Shown one piece after another: positions 1 to 9,247 of a stretch of DNA of 64,000 nucleotides. Made by a program: the position numbers and the translations under genes. The notes under the pieces are model-generated. The model saw only the letters and a list, made by a program, of their open reading frames with translations, had not been told where the DNA came from and made no database searches. This DNA is from an uncultured Pseudomonadota bacterium (GTDB lineage Bacteria > Pseudomonadota > Gammaproteobacteria > Steroidobacterales > Steroidobacteraceae), in NCBI GenBank assembly GCA_903838705.1, contig CAILZL010000003.1, forward strand, positions 1 through 64,000. Reading direction: 5' to 3'. Position 1 is the first letter of the stretch; each line of letters opens with the position of its first letter.

Positions 1-75
1 AGCAATGCTACTGGCAGTGTTGGCAGCTACCCCAATGGTGCGAATATCACCAATGTCAGTGTCAGCTGTAACTAG
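1..75 (+). CDS. C-terminal end of a secreted repeat protein (partial)
   Basis: Frame 1 is open from the first base to a TAG at 73-75 and gives 24 residues ending in NITNVSVSCN. This is the same closing motif (ANITNVNVSC, TGVSVSC) found in the repeats of the protein that begins at 62785, so this is the last repeat of a related exported protein whose body lies outside the window. A clear terminator follows 31 bp after the stop. No catalytic domain is visible in the remaining piece, so its function cannot be called. Confidence 0.7.
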   Translation, partial: SNATGSVGSYPNGANITNVSVSCN

Positions 76-106
76 CCAACACGCACTGATCGCCTGAACT
101 GAACAG

Positions 107-138
107 GGCGGTTGACTGAAAAGTCAGCCGCCTTTTTT
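107..138 (+). terminator. Rho-independent terminator
   Basis: An 11-bp stem (GGCGGTTGACT / AGTCAGCCGCC, with one G-U pair) has a GAAA tetraloop and is followed directly by six T. It ends transcription of the repeat-protein gene that stops at 75. Confidence 0.9.
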
Positions 139-689
139 ATGAGTTCAATATTGATTCGCTCAGATGTCTGAGTCTGAGCGTATCGGGGTCACCAGTTCTA
201 TATGGAAAATATAATTGCCAAGAAAGGCAAAGAAATCATATCAGTTTGATATTCCGTTCAGCTTGAAAAAGCGTATGAACATCAGGCTGTCAGGAATACG
301 GATCGTGTCCATGTATAAGAAGCTCAGCGGGCATCAGTGGTGTGGAAATCCCCGAATTGATAAAACAGGGTCAATGCAGTAGCTTGGGCAACAACAATAT
401 TGTTCCTGTTGGAGCGGGTGCGCTTCGAGTATGCGCATCTAAGTAGTGATTGATGATATGTTTTTTCTGAGGTCGGTAGCCCGGTAAGTGGGTTTAATCG
501 GTGAGTATTCAGGAATTGCTTGGCATATCCTTGCTTGTAAAGGCTTGTGGCTGGGGGGTTGCTGATCGATAATGTACCAAGCTTAAAGATTAAAAGTATG
601 GGTCGGTGGTTGCATTGGTGCTATCGACAAACGTGCATTTCTGCACAAAGTCTGTTTCTTGTCTTCTTAATGTCTAAAGGGGAATTTGT
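139..689. other. Intergenic region, no supported gene
   Basis: About 550 bp lie between the terminator at 138 and the Sel1 gene at 690. I see no convincing gene. An inverted repeat lies at 157-180. A GGGG-type ribosome-binding site sits at 677-682, just ahead of the ATG at 690. A short open frame at 547-738 overlaps the start of the real gene and has no family resemblance. Confidence 0.6.
157..180. repeat. Perfect 8-bp inverted repeat
   Basis: CGCTCAGA and TCTGAGCG are separated by 8 bases. There is no T-run after it, so it is not a normal terminator. It could be an operator or a transcript hairpin; its role is unknown. Confidence 0.5.
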
Positions 690-1460
690 ATGGCCAATCA
701 GTTTGTTAAGCCGGTTGTTGCAGTTACGGCATTTTTAGCATTCACAACTGCCGGGCTTTTGTCCTATGCAGCGGGTGCACCGGATACAACGTCGTTAAAG
801 ACGACCAGTTTGTATATTACTTATGACGGTCGCAAAGGCCTTATTCAGGATGGCGGTAAATCAGCTGATTGGGAAGTGGCAGCAGGTAAGGGCGATATTC
901 TGGCCGCCTACAATCTGGGTGTGAAGAGTGACATTGGTGATGGTGTCCCTGCCGATAAGGCAGCTGCAGTCAAGTGGTACCGTCAAGCTGCTGATAAAGG
1001 CCATGACTATGCTCAGTACAATCTCGGCAGGCTGATTGACAAGGGAGATGGCGCTGCCAAGGATTCCGTTGAAGCTGTGAAGCTGTATCGTCTCTCAGCT
1101 GAACAGGGTGTTGCTCAGGCTCAGACTAATCTGGGGGCGCATTACGGAAATGGCGATGGTATTGAGCGCAACAATGTTCAGGCCTACATGTGGTCGAAGC
1201 TGGGGGCTGATCAGGGCAATGTTGCTGCCACACGAAATCTGGAGACTCTGGCAAAGCGGCTTACTGCTGCAGAACTCACTGAAGCACAGCGCCTGGCCAC
1301 AGAGTGGAAGCCAAAGGCTGCTGCTCCTGCTGAGGCTGCTGCCGCACCTGCGGCCGATGCCATGGGTGGTGGCGAAGGTGGTATGGGCGGTGGCATGGGC
1401 GGCGGCATGGGTGCCGGCGGTGAAGGCGGAATGGCCGCTGGTGGTATGGGCGCTGAGTAA
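690..1460 (+). CDS. Exported Sel1-repeat protein with Gly/Met-rich tail
   Basis: The 256-residue product opens with a signal peptide (hydrophobic stretch at about 10-28, likely cleaved near AAGA). Residues about 65-205 hold Sel1-like TPR-related repeats of about 36 residues (AAAVKWYRQAADKGHDYAQY is typical), the kind that serve as periplasmic protein-protein scaffolds. The last 30 or so residues are nearly all Gly, Met and Ala, a low-complexity tail that is unusual for the family. The ATG at 690 has a good AAAGGGG ribosome-binding site 8 bases upstream. A second Sel1 protein at 55946 shares the closing block with the pattern A-x-x-L-x-x-x-W-K. The partner and function are unknown. Confidence 0.8.
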   Translation: MANQFVKPVVAVTAFLAFTTAGLLSYAAGAPDTTSLKTTSLYITYDGRKGLIQDGGKSADWEVAAGKGDILAAYNLGVKSDIGDGVPADKAAAVKWYRQAADKGHDYAQYNLGRLIDKGDGAAKDSVEAVKLYRLSAEQGVAQAQTNLGAHYGNGDGIERNNVQAYMWSKLGADQGNVAATRNLETLAKRLTAAELTEAQRLATEWKPKAAAPAEAAAAPAADAMGGGEGGMGGGMGGGMGAGGEGGMAAGGMGAE

Positions 1461-1952
1461 TCGCTCTGTTCCAGCTAATTCAGAGCGCTGTGTTTATTCT
1501 TGAAGGCGCAGGATTTGAATTAGATGGTATGTCACATTGCTTTGAATAGATAAACTGGTGCCGCCTCCGCAGTTTGCGGTGGCGGTAACCAGTAAGACCC
1601 AACCAGCATGATTAGAAAGCCCGCAACAGGGCATGTTCTTGTGGTTTAAAGTCAGCCGGATGCGGGTGTCACCTTGGTAGTGTGCTCCAAGCGCAGGGAT
1701 TGTCGGAAATTGGCGGTAACGATACTCGCGTGTAAATTCAGCCCGGCACCAAATTCATACACTGATCAAACCCATTGATCGGCTCGACCCATAAAAGTGC
1801 AATTTATAAATTGCGCTGAAATCCCAGCTCCATTTCGCAAAACCGGCCGTAATATTTTTCATTTTTAACAATGTTCGGCTAGACTCACTGCCTTATTCGT
1901 TCGGCTCCGGCCCAGCTTTTTTCTCCCTAAAGTACCCAGGATTAACGCGCTG
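1461..1952. other. Intergenic region ahead of sucA
   Basis: These 492 bp have no supportable gene. They contain the strong hairpin at 1554-1593. Near the end an AT-rich stretch at about 1850-1870 is followed by TAGACT at about 1880, a plausible -10 for the suc operon, though no good -35 is evident. An AGG at 1938-1940 precedes the sucA start. Confidence 0.5.
1554..1593 (+). terminator. Long GC-rich hairpin downstream of the Sel1 gene
   Basis: The outer arms ACTGGT/ACCAGT and inner arms CCGCC-T-CCGCA/TGCGG-T-GGCGG fold around a 3-base loop, interrupted by one T-T mismatch and one bulge. No T-run follows, so it may be a transcript-stabilising or Rho-assisted 3' end, or a structured RNA element, rather than a classical intrinsic terminator. 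Confidence 0.5.
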
Positions 1953-4829
1953 ATGAGCGAGTCATTGCGAGCGTTGCTCGAAACATCTGCCCTTGGGGCG
2001 GACCAGTCTGCCTATCTTGAATCCCTGTACGAACAATTTCTTGTCGACCCCGGTTCAGTAGCTCCGCGGTGGCGGGAGTATTTCCTCGGTGTTCGTCAGG
2101 GTGGGGTAGATGAGGTGGCGCATGGCCCTGTTCTTGAGGCTCTGACGCAGCGTGCCCGGGTCACCAGGGTAAGCAGGTCGGTTACGGGTGAGGGCGTTTC
2201 CGAAGAGCTGATTGCTAAACAGGGCGCTGTATCCCGGATGGTGCAGGTCATCTGCAATCGTGGCCACCTGGTTGCAGACATTGACCCACTTGGATTGATG
2301 AAGCGGCCTGAGCCAGAAGTGATGAAGCTTGGTTTCTTCGGTTTGGCAGAGAGCGATCTGGATTCAGAGTTCCATACATTCATTAACTTTGATTTTAAAA
2401 CAAAGCCTAAGCGCATGAAATTGCGCGATATTCTCTCTCATTATCGTCAGATTTATTGCGGCAATATCGGTGCGGAATTTGCCCATGTTTCAGATACGGG
2501 TGAGCGGCTCTGGTTGCAGGAGAGGTTTCAGAGCGGGCGTCTGAATCAGCGATTTACAAGCGAAGAGCGTAAAGGCTTCCTTTGGCAGCTCACGGCTGCT
2601 GAGGGCCTTGAGCGTTATCTGGCCACCCGTTACCCCGCGCAGAAGCGTTTTTCTCTGGAAGGTGGGGACAGTCTTATCCCCCTGATGGATGACCTCATTC
2701 AGCAAGGTGGTGTCCAGGGCGTTGAAGAAATTGTCATCGGTATGGCTCATCGTGGCCGTCTGAACGTGCTGGTCAATGTGCTGGGCAAGTCACCGCAGCA
2801 GTTGTTCTCCGAATTTGAGGGCAACTACGATGTGAACCATATGCAGGGCTCGGGTGATGTGAAATATCACAAAGGCTTCTCTACAGATGTACGCACGCCG
2901 GCTGGAAATGTTCACGTTGCGCTGGCGTTTAATCCTTCACATCTGGAAGTTGTTAATCCTGTGGTCGAAGGTTCAGTGCGTGCCCGCCAGCAGCGCTGTA
3001 ATGACGAGGATGGATCCAGGGTGATGCCGATCCTGATTCATGGTGACTCAGCGTTCTCAGGGCAGGGTGTCATCATGGAAACCCTGCAGATGTCACAGGT
3101 CCGTGGCTATGCCACCGGTGGCACTGTGCATGTGATCATCAACAATCAGGTGGGGTTCACCACGCACAATCCTCGTGATACCCGTTCGACGCTGTATTGC
3201 AGCGATCCGGCCAAGATGATTGAGGCGCCGATCTTTCATGTGAACGGTGATGATCCTGAAGCTGTGATTTTTGTGGCTCGACTGGCTCTTGAATACCGTA
3301 AGAAGTTTCACAAGGACGTAGTGATTGATCTGGTGTGTTACCGGCGACTGGGGCACAACGAGGCTGATGAGCCGGCTGCCACTCAACCCGTCATGTATCA
3401 GGTCATTCGTCAGAAGCCCACTACGCGGCAGTTATACGCGGAGCGCCTAGTCGCTGAAAATGTATTGGCTATGCCGGATGCAGATGGCATGGTGGAACGC
3501 TATCGTCGTGAAATGGATGAAGGCAAATCGCAAGCCCATCAGGCGCTGGGCTTGATCGGCAATAAGCACACGGTTGACTGGAGTAAGTATCAGGGCGCGG
3601 AATGGAATGAAACCCCTGCCACGGGGGTGAAGCTGGAAACTCTGCGTGAGCTGGGCAGCAAACTGATCAAGGTGCCAGACAATTTCACGCTGCATCGCCA
3701 GATCGCACGCATTGTGCAGGATCGCGAAAAGATGACTGCCGGTCAGTTAACCCTCGATTGGGGTATGGCGGAAACGCTGGCCTATGCTTCGCTGCTGGGT
3801 GAAGGTTATGAAATTCGCATCAGTGGTCAGGACAGTGGTCGCGGTACATTCTTCCATCGTCATGCCGTGTGGCATGACCAGGCCACGGGTAGCAGCTTCA
3901 TTCCATTGCAGCATCTTTCGCCTTCACAGCCCCGCTTTACAGTGATTGATTCATTTCTCTCTGAAGAAGCGGTGATGGGTTTTGAATATGGCTTTTCTAC
4001 CACTGAGCCGAATTGTCTGACGATCTGGGAAGGTCAGTTTGGTGATTTTGCCAATGGTGCGCAGGTAATCATTGACCAGTTCATCAGTTCTGGTGAGGCC
4101 AAATGGGGGCGGTTGTGTGGTCTGACTCTGTTCCTGCCACATGGCTATGAAGGGCAGGGACCCGAACACTCATCTGCAAGACTTGAACGCTTTCTGCAGC
4201 TGGCTGCCGAGAACAATATGCAGGTCTGTGTGCCGTCCACTCCCGCGCAGATGTTCCATATGTTGCGACGTCAGATGACGCGCAAGTTGCGCAAGCCGCT
4301 GGTGGTCATGACACCGAAGAGCCTGTTGCGTCACAAGCTGTCTGTTTCTTCTTTGGAAGACCTGTCTGTAGGAACTTTCCGCAATGTCATTGACGAGGTT
4401 GATGACCTCAAGGCAGAGCAGATCAAGAGGATAGTGTTCTGTTCAGGGAAGGTCTATTTTGATCTGCTGGAATCGCGACGCGGTGACGCAATCAATGACG
4501 TTGCCATTGTACGTATCGAGCAGTTGTATCCATTCCCGACCAGTGAATATGCGGCTGTGCTCAGGAAATACAGTAATGCCCATGAGATTGTCTGGTGTCA
4601 GGAAGAACCTCAGAATCAGGGCGGCTGGTACCAGATCCGTCATCGTCTGCAGGAACCGCTCAGTTCAAAGGATCAGTTGCTTTACGCAGGACGTGCTCCG
4701 GCTGCCGCACCGGCAACAGGGATTCCTAAATTGCATAACATGCAGCTGCAGGGCTTTCTGGATGCGGCGTTACGGTCTCATGTCACTGAAGAGGGCATGC
4801 GCCAGACCACTCGTCTGAAAGCCAAGTAA
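1953..4829 (+). CDS. sucA: 2-oxoglutarate dehydrogenase E1 component
   Basis: This thiamine-diphosphate enzyme decarboxylates 2-oxoglutarate and passes the succinyl group to the lipoyl arm of SucB in the TCA cycle. At 958 residues it is close to the usual 930-950. Visible signatures: the N-terminal E1 region (YLESLYEQFL), GMAHRGRLN at about residue 264, GDSAFSGQG at about 363 (cofactor region), GHNEADEPA at about 467, ISGQDSGRGTFFHRHA at about 623 in the pyrimidine-binding domain, and the C-terminal CQEEPQNQGGW. An AGG lies 12 bases before the ATG. sucB begins 45 bp downstream, so the two are very likely co-transcribed. No sdh genes or sucCD are present in the window. Confidence 0.98.
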   Translation: MSESLRALLETSALGADQSAYLESLYEQFLVDPGSVAPRWREYFLGVRQGGVDEVAHGPVLEALTQRARVTRVSRSVTGEGVSEELIAKQGAVSRMVQVICNRGHLVADIDPLGLMKRPEPEVMKLGFFGLAESDLDSEFHTFINFDFKTKPKRMKLRDILSHYRQIYCGNIGAEFAHVSDTGERLWLQERFQSGRLNQRFTSEERKGFLWQLTAAEGLERYLATRYPAQKRFSLEGGDSLIPLMDDLIQQGGVQGVEEIVIGMAHRGRLNVLVNVLGKSPQQLFSEFEGNYDVNHMQGSGDVKYHKGFSTDVRTPAGNVHVALAFNPSHLEVVNPVVEGSVRARQQRCNDEDGSRVMPILIHGDSAFSGQGVIMETLQMSQVRGYATGGTVHVIINNQVGFTTHNPRDTRSTLYCSDPAKMIEAPIFHVNGDDPEAVIFVARLALEYRKKFHKDVVIDLVCYRRLGHNEADEPAATQPVMYQVIRQKPTTRQLYAERLVAENVLAMPDADGMVERYRREMDEGKSQAHQALGLIGNKHTVDWSKYQGAEWNETPATGVKLETLRELGSKLIKVPDNFTLHRQIARIVQDREKMTAGQLTLDWGMAETLAYASLLGEGYEIRISGQDSGRGTFFHRHAVWHDQATGSSFIPLQHLSPSQPRFTVIDSFLSEEAVMGFEYGFSTTEPNCLTIWEGQFGDFANGAQVIIDQFISSGEAKWGRLCGLTLFLPHGYEGQGPEHSSARLERFLQLAAENNMQVCVPSTPAQMFHMLRRQMTRKLRKPLVVMTPKSLLRHKLSVSSLEDLSVGTFRNVIDEVDDLKAEQIKRIVFCSGKVYFDLLESRRGDAINDVAIVRIEQLYPFPTSEYAAVLRKYSNAHEIVWCQEEPQNQGGWYQIRHRLQEPLSSKDQLLYAGRAPAAAPATGIPKLHNMQLQGFLDAALRSHVTEEGMRQTTRLKAK

Positions 4830-4874
4830 TGTATTTTCCGATTCAACTCAGTTGCTAATTACAGAGCCAGATCC

Positions 4875-6056
4875 ATGAGTATTGAAGTAAAAGTTCCGCA
4901 GTTGCCCGAATCGGTTGCAGATGCGTTGCTGGCTAAATGGCACAAGAAAGCTGGCGATGCTGTTACCCGCGATGAAAACCTTGTCGATCTGGAAACGGAC
5001 AAAGTGATGCTGGAAGTACCTGCTCCGGCCAGTGGTGTCCTCAAGGAAATCCGTATCGCGAATGGCGCGACTGTTACCAGCGGTCAGGTGCTGGCAATTG
5101 TGGAAGCAGGTGCGACTGCCACTAGCGCTGCGGCTGTGCCAGCTGCGCCCGCCAGAGTGGCTGCTGAGCCGGAGATTGCGAACAGACAGGCTGCGGAGAG
5201 ATCAGGTCCTGCCGCACGCCGCATCATGGAAGAGAACAAGGTTTCACCTGCAGACATTACCGCCTCCGGTAAGGATGGCCGTGTCACCAAGGCGGATGTG
5301 ATTCAGCATCTGAACAAGCCATCTGTTCAGGATGCGCTGCCTGCTGTTAAAGGTGAGCGCTCTGAACAGCGCGTCACGATGACACGGTTGCGCGCCCGAA
5401 TCGCTGAGCGTCTGGTCCAGGCGCAATCAACGGCGGCCATGCTGACGACATTCAATGAAGTAGATATGTCCGCAGTCAACGAGTTGCGTAATCGCTACAA
5501 GGACAAGTTTGAGAAAGTGCACGGGGTCAAGCTGGGCTTTTCTTCCTTCTTCATCAAGGCTGCCATCGAAGCGCTGCGCAAGTTCCCGGCAGTGAATGCT
5601 TCCATTGACGGCAACGACATTGTGTATCACGAGTTCTATGACATGGGCGTGGCGGTATCCACTGAGCGCGGTCTGATGGTGCCGGTAATCCGCAATGCAG
5701 AAAATATGAGCATGGCTGAGCTCGAAGCAGCCGTGAGTAATTACGCGAGGAAAGCTCGCGAAGGATCAATAGCGCTGGAAGATCTGACGGGTGGTACATT
5801 CACGATTACCAATGGTGGTGTGTTCGGCTCACTGCTTTCGACGCCGATTCTCAATATGCCGCAGGTGGCTATTCTGGGTATGCACAAGATTCAGGATCGT
5901 CCGGTAGTGGTCGATGGTCAGATCGTGATCCGTCCGATGATGTATCTTGCTCTGACTTATGATCATCGTATTGTTGATGGTCGTGAGTCCGTGCAGTTCC
6001 TGGTTGCCATCAAGGAAGCTCTCGAAGATCCGGCGCGACTGCTGTTGCAGCTCTAG
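4875..6056 (+). CDS. sucB: Dihydrolipoyllysine succinyltransferase (E2) of the 2-oxoglutarate dehydrogenase complex
   Basis: This core subunit of the complex transfers succinyl from lipoate to CoA. Domain order: one N-terminal lipoyl domain (residues 1-77) with the lipoylated lysine at K43 in ETDKVML, an Ala/Pro-rich linker, a peripheral-subunit-binding domain (about 111-147, [12 protein letters not shown]) that docks E3, and a catalytic acyltransferase domain ending in the YDHRIVDG motif, with His364 and Asp368 as the expected catalytic pair. Its 393 residues are typical for a single-lipoyl SucB. It is followed by lpd after an intercistronic hairpin. Confidence 0.98.
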   Translation: MSIEVKVPQLPESVADALLAKWHKKAGDAVTRDENLVDLETDKVMLEVPAPASGVLKEIRIANGATVTSGQVLAIVEAGATATSAAAVPAAPARVAAEPEIANRQAAERSGPAARRIMEENKVSPADITASGKDGRVTKADVIQHLNKPSVQDALPAVKGERSEQRVTMTRLRARIAERLVQAQSTAAMLTTFNEVDMSAVNELRNRYKDKFEKVHGVKLGFSSFFIKAAIEALRKFPAVNASIDGNDIVYHEFYDMGVAVSTERGLMVPVIRNAENMSMAELEAAVSNYARKAREGSIALEDLTGGTFTITNGGVFGSLLSTPILNMPQVAILGMHKIQDRPVVVDGQIVIRPMMYLALTYDHRIVDGRESVQFLVAIKEALEDPARLLLQL

Positions 6057-6077
6057 TCGAATTTTGACCATACGTGC

Positions 6078-6112
6078 GGGCAGCCTTTGATATGTGTTCT
6101 GGCTGCCCTTTC
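6078..6112 (+). terminator. Intercistronic hairpin between sucB and lpd
   Basis: Perfect arms GGGCAGCC/GGCTGCCC surround a 15-base loop and are followed by TTTCT. The short T-run makes it a weak terminator or attenuator that could lower lpd expression relative to sucAB. Readthrough is expected because lpd begins 22 bp later. Confidence 0.5.
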
Positions 6113-6133
6113 TATTCGTATAGTGGGGTTCTC

Positions 6134-7573
6134 ATGTCTGAACAATATGATGTGATTGTTATCGGTGCCGGTCCTGCTGGTTATCCCGCGGCTATCCGTG
6201 CGGGCCAGAACAAGCTGAAAGTGGCCTGCATAGATGGCTGGAAGAATCATGATGGCAGTTACTCATTCGGCGGTACCTGCCTGAATGCAGGCTGCATTCC
6301 CTCCAAGGCACTGCTTGAATCCTCCGAGCTTTATCATCGTGCGCAGCATGAATTTGCACTGCATGGCATCAAGCTTAATGGTGTTGAGTTTGATGTCGCT
6401 ACCATGCAGGCGCGCAAGAACAAGATTGTCAAAACCTCCACGCTGGGTATCGCTGGTTTGCTGAAAGGCGCTGGAGTGACTGCGCTGGTCGGTCATGGCA
6501 AGTTGCTCAAGCCGGAAGGTGAAGTTAACAAGGTGGAATTCACTGACAAGGAAGGCAAAGTACAGGTGCTCAGTGCGCGGCATGTCGTGCTGGCATCAGG
6601 ATCCGTTCCGACTGAACTGAAAAGCCTGCCGTTTGATGGCAATGACATCATTGATTCATGGGGCGCACTGGAATTAAGTGCAGTGCCGAAGCGTCTTGGT
6701 GTGATTGGTGCGGGTGTGATTGGTCTGGAACTTGGAAGTGTCTGGAACCGCCTCGGCGCACAGGTGACAGTGCTTGAGGCGCTCGACAGCTTTCTGCCCA
6801 TGGCGGATCAGGCTGTCTCCGCAGAAGCGCTGAAGCAATTCAGGAAGCAGGGGCTGGATGTAAAACTGAGTGCGAAAGTTTCTGCTGCAAGCAAGAGTCA
6901 GGATGGCGTGACTCTGAAATACACTGATGCTGCGGGCGAGCAGAGCATCGTCGTGGACAAGGTGGTGGTCGCCATCGGGCGCCGTCCGTTTACAAAAAAT
7001 CTTCTGGCCGAGGGAACTGGTGTTGAGCTTGATGATCGAGGCTTTGTCAAAGTGGATCATGAATGCCGGACCGGTGTGGCCAATGTCTGGGCTGTGGGCG
7101 ATCTGGTGCGAGGCCCCATGCTGGCGCACAAGGGCAAGGAAGAGGGCGTGGTTGTGGCTGACCTCATTGCCGGCAAGCATGCCGAAGTGAATTACAACAT
7201 CATCCCTTCAGTAATCTATACCGCACCGGAAATTGCCTGGGTGGGTCAGACTGAGCAGCAGGTCAAAGCCAGTGGCCGTCCATACAAGCTTGGATCTTTC
7301 CCATTCATGGCCAGTGGTCGTGCCCGTGCAATGGAAGCAGCAGTAGGCTTCTGCAAAATGATATCCGCCACTGATACCGATGAGGTGCTGGGCGTACATA
7401 TCATCGGCCCGATGGCCGGTGAATTGATTGCGGAAGCGGTACTTGCCATGGAATATTCGGCCAGCACTGAAGACTTCCAGCGCACGATTCATGCTCATCC
7501 AACTTTATCAGAAGCGCTCCACGAAGCAGCGCTGGCGGCCGACAAGATCGCGATTGATTTTCCGAATCGTTGA
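6134..7573 (+). CDS. lpdA: Dihydrolipoyl dehydrogenase (E3)
   Basis: This FAD enzyme reoxidises dihydrolipoamide of SucB with NAD+. The product is 479 residues. FAD-binding GAGPAG lies near the N-terminus, the redox disulfide is C49/C54 in GGTCLNAGCIPSK, a second NAD-binding glycine motif (GVIGAGVIGLELGS) is mid-protein, and HAHPTLSEALHE near the C-terminus holds the catalytic His-Glu pair. The frame is open upstream to 6074, but the start at 6134 gives the canonical N-terminus (SEQYDVIVIG) and has GGGG at 6125-6128 as a ribosome-binding site. It is the third gene of the suc block. Confidence 0.97.
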   Translation: MSEQYDVIVIGAGPAGYPAAIRAGQNKLKVACIDGWKNHDGSYSFGGTCLNAGCIPSKALLESSELYHRAQHEFALHGIKLNGVEFDVATMQARKNKIVKTSTLGIAGLLKGAGVTALVGHGKLLKPEGEVNKVEFTDKEGKVQVLSARHVVLASGSVPTELKSLPFDGNDIIDSWGALELSAVPKRLGVIGAGVIGLELGSVWNRLGAQVTVLEALDSFLPMADQAVSAEALKQFRKQGLDVKLSAKVSAASKSQDGVTLKYTDAAGEQSIVVDKVVVAIGRRPFTKNLLAEGTGVELDDRGFVKVDHECRTGVANVWAVGDLVRGPMLAHKGKEEGVVVADLIAGKHAEVNYNIIPSVIYTAPEIAWVGQTEQQVKASGRPYKLGSFPFMASGRARAMEAAVGFCKMISATDTDEVLGVHIIGPMAGELIAEAVLAMEYSASTEDFQRTIHAHPTLSEALHEAALAADKIAIDFPNR

Positions 7574-7682
7574 GCCGGTTTAGCCGAACACTTGTTGCTG
7601 GGTATGCTTTGATGCCAAGTATAGAGGTTTCGGCAAGATATGATGCCTGACTAGAAAAAGGCGTAGACAGCCACTTCCGGGG

Positions 7683-8960
7683 ATGAAAACAGAGTTGGAA
7701 AAGAAACACCGAATACCTTCGTTCCTACGTCATGTCGGGCCGGGCATTATAACAGGTGCCGCAGATGACGACCCATCAGGGATTGCAACCTATACCCAGG
7801 CGGGTGCCCAATTCGGATCCGGTGTGCTATGGACTGTTTTCTTGTCGTTGCCGTTCATGATTGCAATTCAGCTGGTAAGTGCGCGAATTGGGCGTCAATC
7901 AGGGAAGGGCATTGCTGCTAATTTGCGTGAGCACTCCTCAACCCGTCTTCTCGTGGTTGTAGTTTCATTGCTGGTGGTTGCCAATACCATCAACATTGCG
8001 GCTGATATTTCTGCAATGGGTGAGGCGCTTCAGCTGATAGTTGGTGGAGGGGAGCATTTTCACTCGGTGATATTTGGCGTTATTACTGTTCTGTTGCAGG
8101 TTTTTATTCCCTACCGGAAACTGGCACCTATTTTGAAATGGCTGACGCTGAGTCTATTGGTGTATGTCGCCCTTGCTTTCACTGTCAATATACCTTGGGC
8201 ATCAGTTGCTCATGATTTAGCGTTTCCCAGGATTGAAAATGGCTCAGCATTTGCAATGACTGTCGTTGCTGTTCTCGGTACAACTATTTCACCATATTTA
8301 TTTTTCTGGCAGGCCTCACAAGAGGTGGAAGAAATGCGGCTCCATGGCATCAGGCCGGGGCGCGAGCAAATTTATTCAGCAAGAAAAGACATGCGCAGGC
8401 TGCGCTTTGACACCATTATTGGTATGACATTTTCTAATGTAATAGCCTTCTTTATCATGTTGGCTGGTGCTTTTGTGCTTCATGCTTCTGGCATGCTTGA
8501 TATCAAGACGGCAAAAGACGCTGCTACAGCACTGCGTCCACTCGCTGGTGATACGGCATTCATACTTTTTTCGATAGGTATCATCACTACCGGCATGCTT
8601 GCAGTACCGGTGCTTGCTTCATCATCAGCCTATGCGGTTGCTGAATGTTTCGGTTGGCCGGATGGATTGCAAAGACGCTGGAATGAAGCGAAAGGGTTCT
8701 ACGCAATCATAACTCTGGCCACTATTGTAGGAACACTTCTTGACTTCACGCCAATCGATCCGATGAAAGCTCTTTATTTCAGCGCGGTAATTAATGGCGC
8801 TGTCGCTGTACCAATTATGGCGGCAATGATGATATTGTCGAGTAAAGTTGAAGTTATGGGGTCTTTGGTTGTGAAAAGAAAGACTCTTGTGTTTGGTTGG
8901 GGAGCTGTAAGTTTGATGCTGATGGCAGTTTTTATTATGTTGGTGGATATGATTAAGTAA
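7683..8960 (+). CDS. NRAMP-related divalent-metal transporter, divergent clade
   Basis: This 425-residue inner-membrane protein has about 11 hydrophobic segments and the NRAMP/SLC11 opening (RHVGPGIITGAADDDPSGIA). Classical Mn/Fe transporters (MntH) have DPGN in TM1 and an MPH motif in TM6. Here TM1 has DPSG and the TM6 region reads GTTISPYLFFWQAS, with no Met-Pro-His, so the metal site differs and the substrate should not be assumed to be manganese. Related NRAMP-like proteins have been linked to other ions such as magnesium; that extension to this protein is inference. A GGGG lies directly against the ATG, so translation initiation may be weak. The gene appears monocistronic. Confidence 0.85.
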   Translation: MKTELEKKHRIPSFLRHVGPGIITGAADDDPSGIATYTQAGAQFGSGVLWTVFLSLPFMIAIQLVSARIGRQSGKGIAANLREHSSTRLLVVVVSLLVVANTINIAADISAMGEALQLIVGGGEHFHSVIFGVITVLLQVFIPYRKLAPILKWLTLSLLVYVALAFTVNIPWASVAHDLAFPRIENGSAFAMTVVAVLGTTISPYLFFWQASQEVEEMRLHGIRPGREQIYSARKDMRRLRFDTIIGMTFSNVIAFFIMLAGAFVLHASGMLDIKTAKDAATALRPLAGDTAFILFSIGIITTGMLAVPVLASSSAYAVAECFGWPDGLQRRWNEAKGFYAIITLATIVGTLLDFTPIDPMKALYFSAVINGAVAVPIMAAMMILSSKVEVMGSLVVKRKTLVFGWGAVSLMLMAVFIMLVDMIK

Positions 8961-9247
8961 TGACTTCATTATTATGATGGGAATGCGTGTCGGCATTCAT
9001 TCAATTGCGGCGCTATGAATTGGGATGGACAGGCGCTGACTGAAACATTGGTATTTTCAGTTGATATGACTTCCCCAAAACGAATATGTGTTTCCTTGTC
9101 AATAGGATGCCGGAGACTGAAAAGACGGCTTACAGTCTGCCTCCGGCCCACAAGCAGCTACAACTGGAGATATCGCCATATGTGAGACCAAGATCTGAAA
9201 ACCAAGTGGTAAAGAAAACAATGTTTGTCTCCCCATGCTTCTTGTCA

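Noticed and set aside
547-738. Open frame of 63 codons ahead of the Sel1 gene
   Set aside because: It overlaps the real Sel1 start, has no signal of a family and no good ribosome-binding site.
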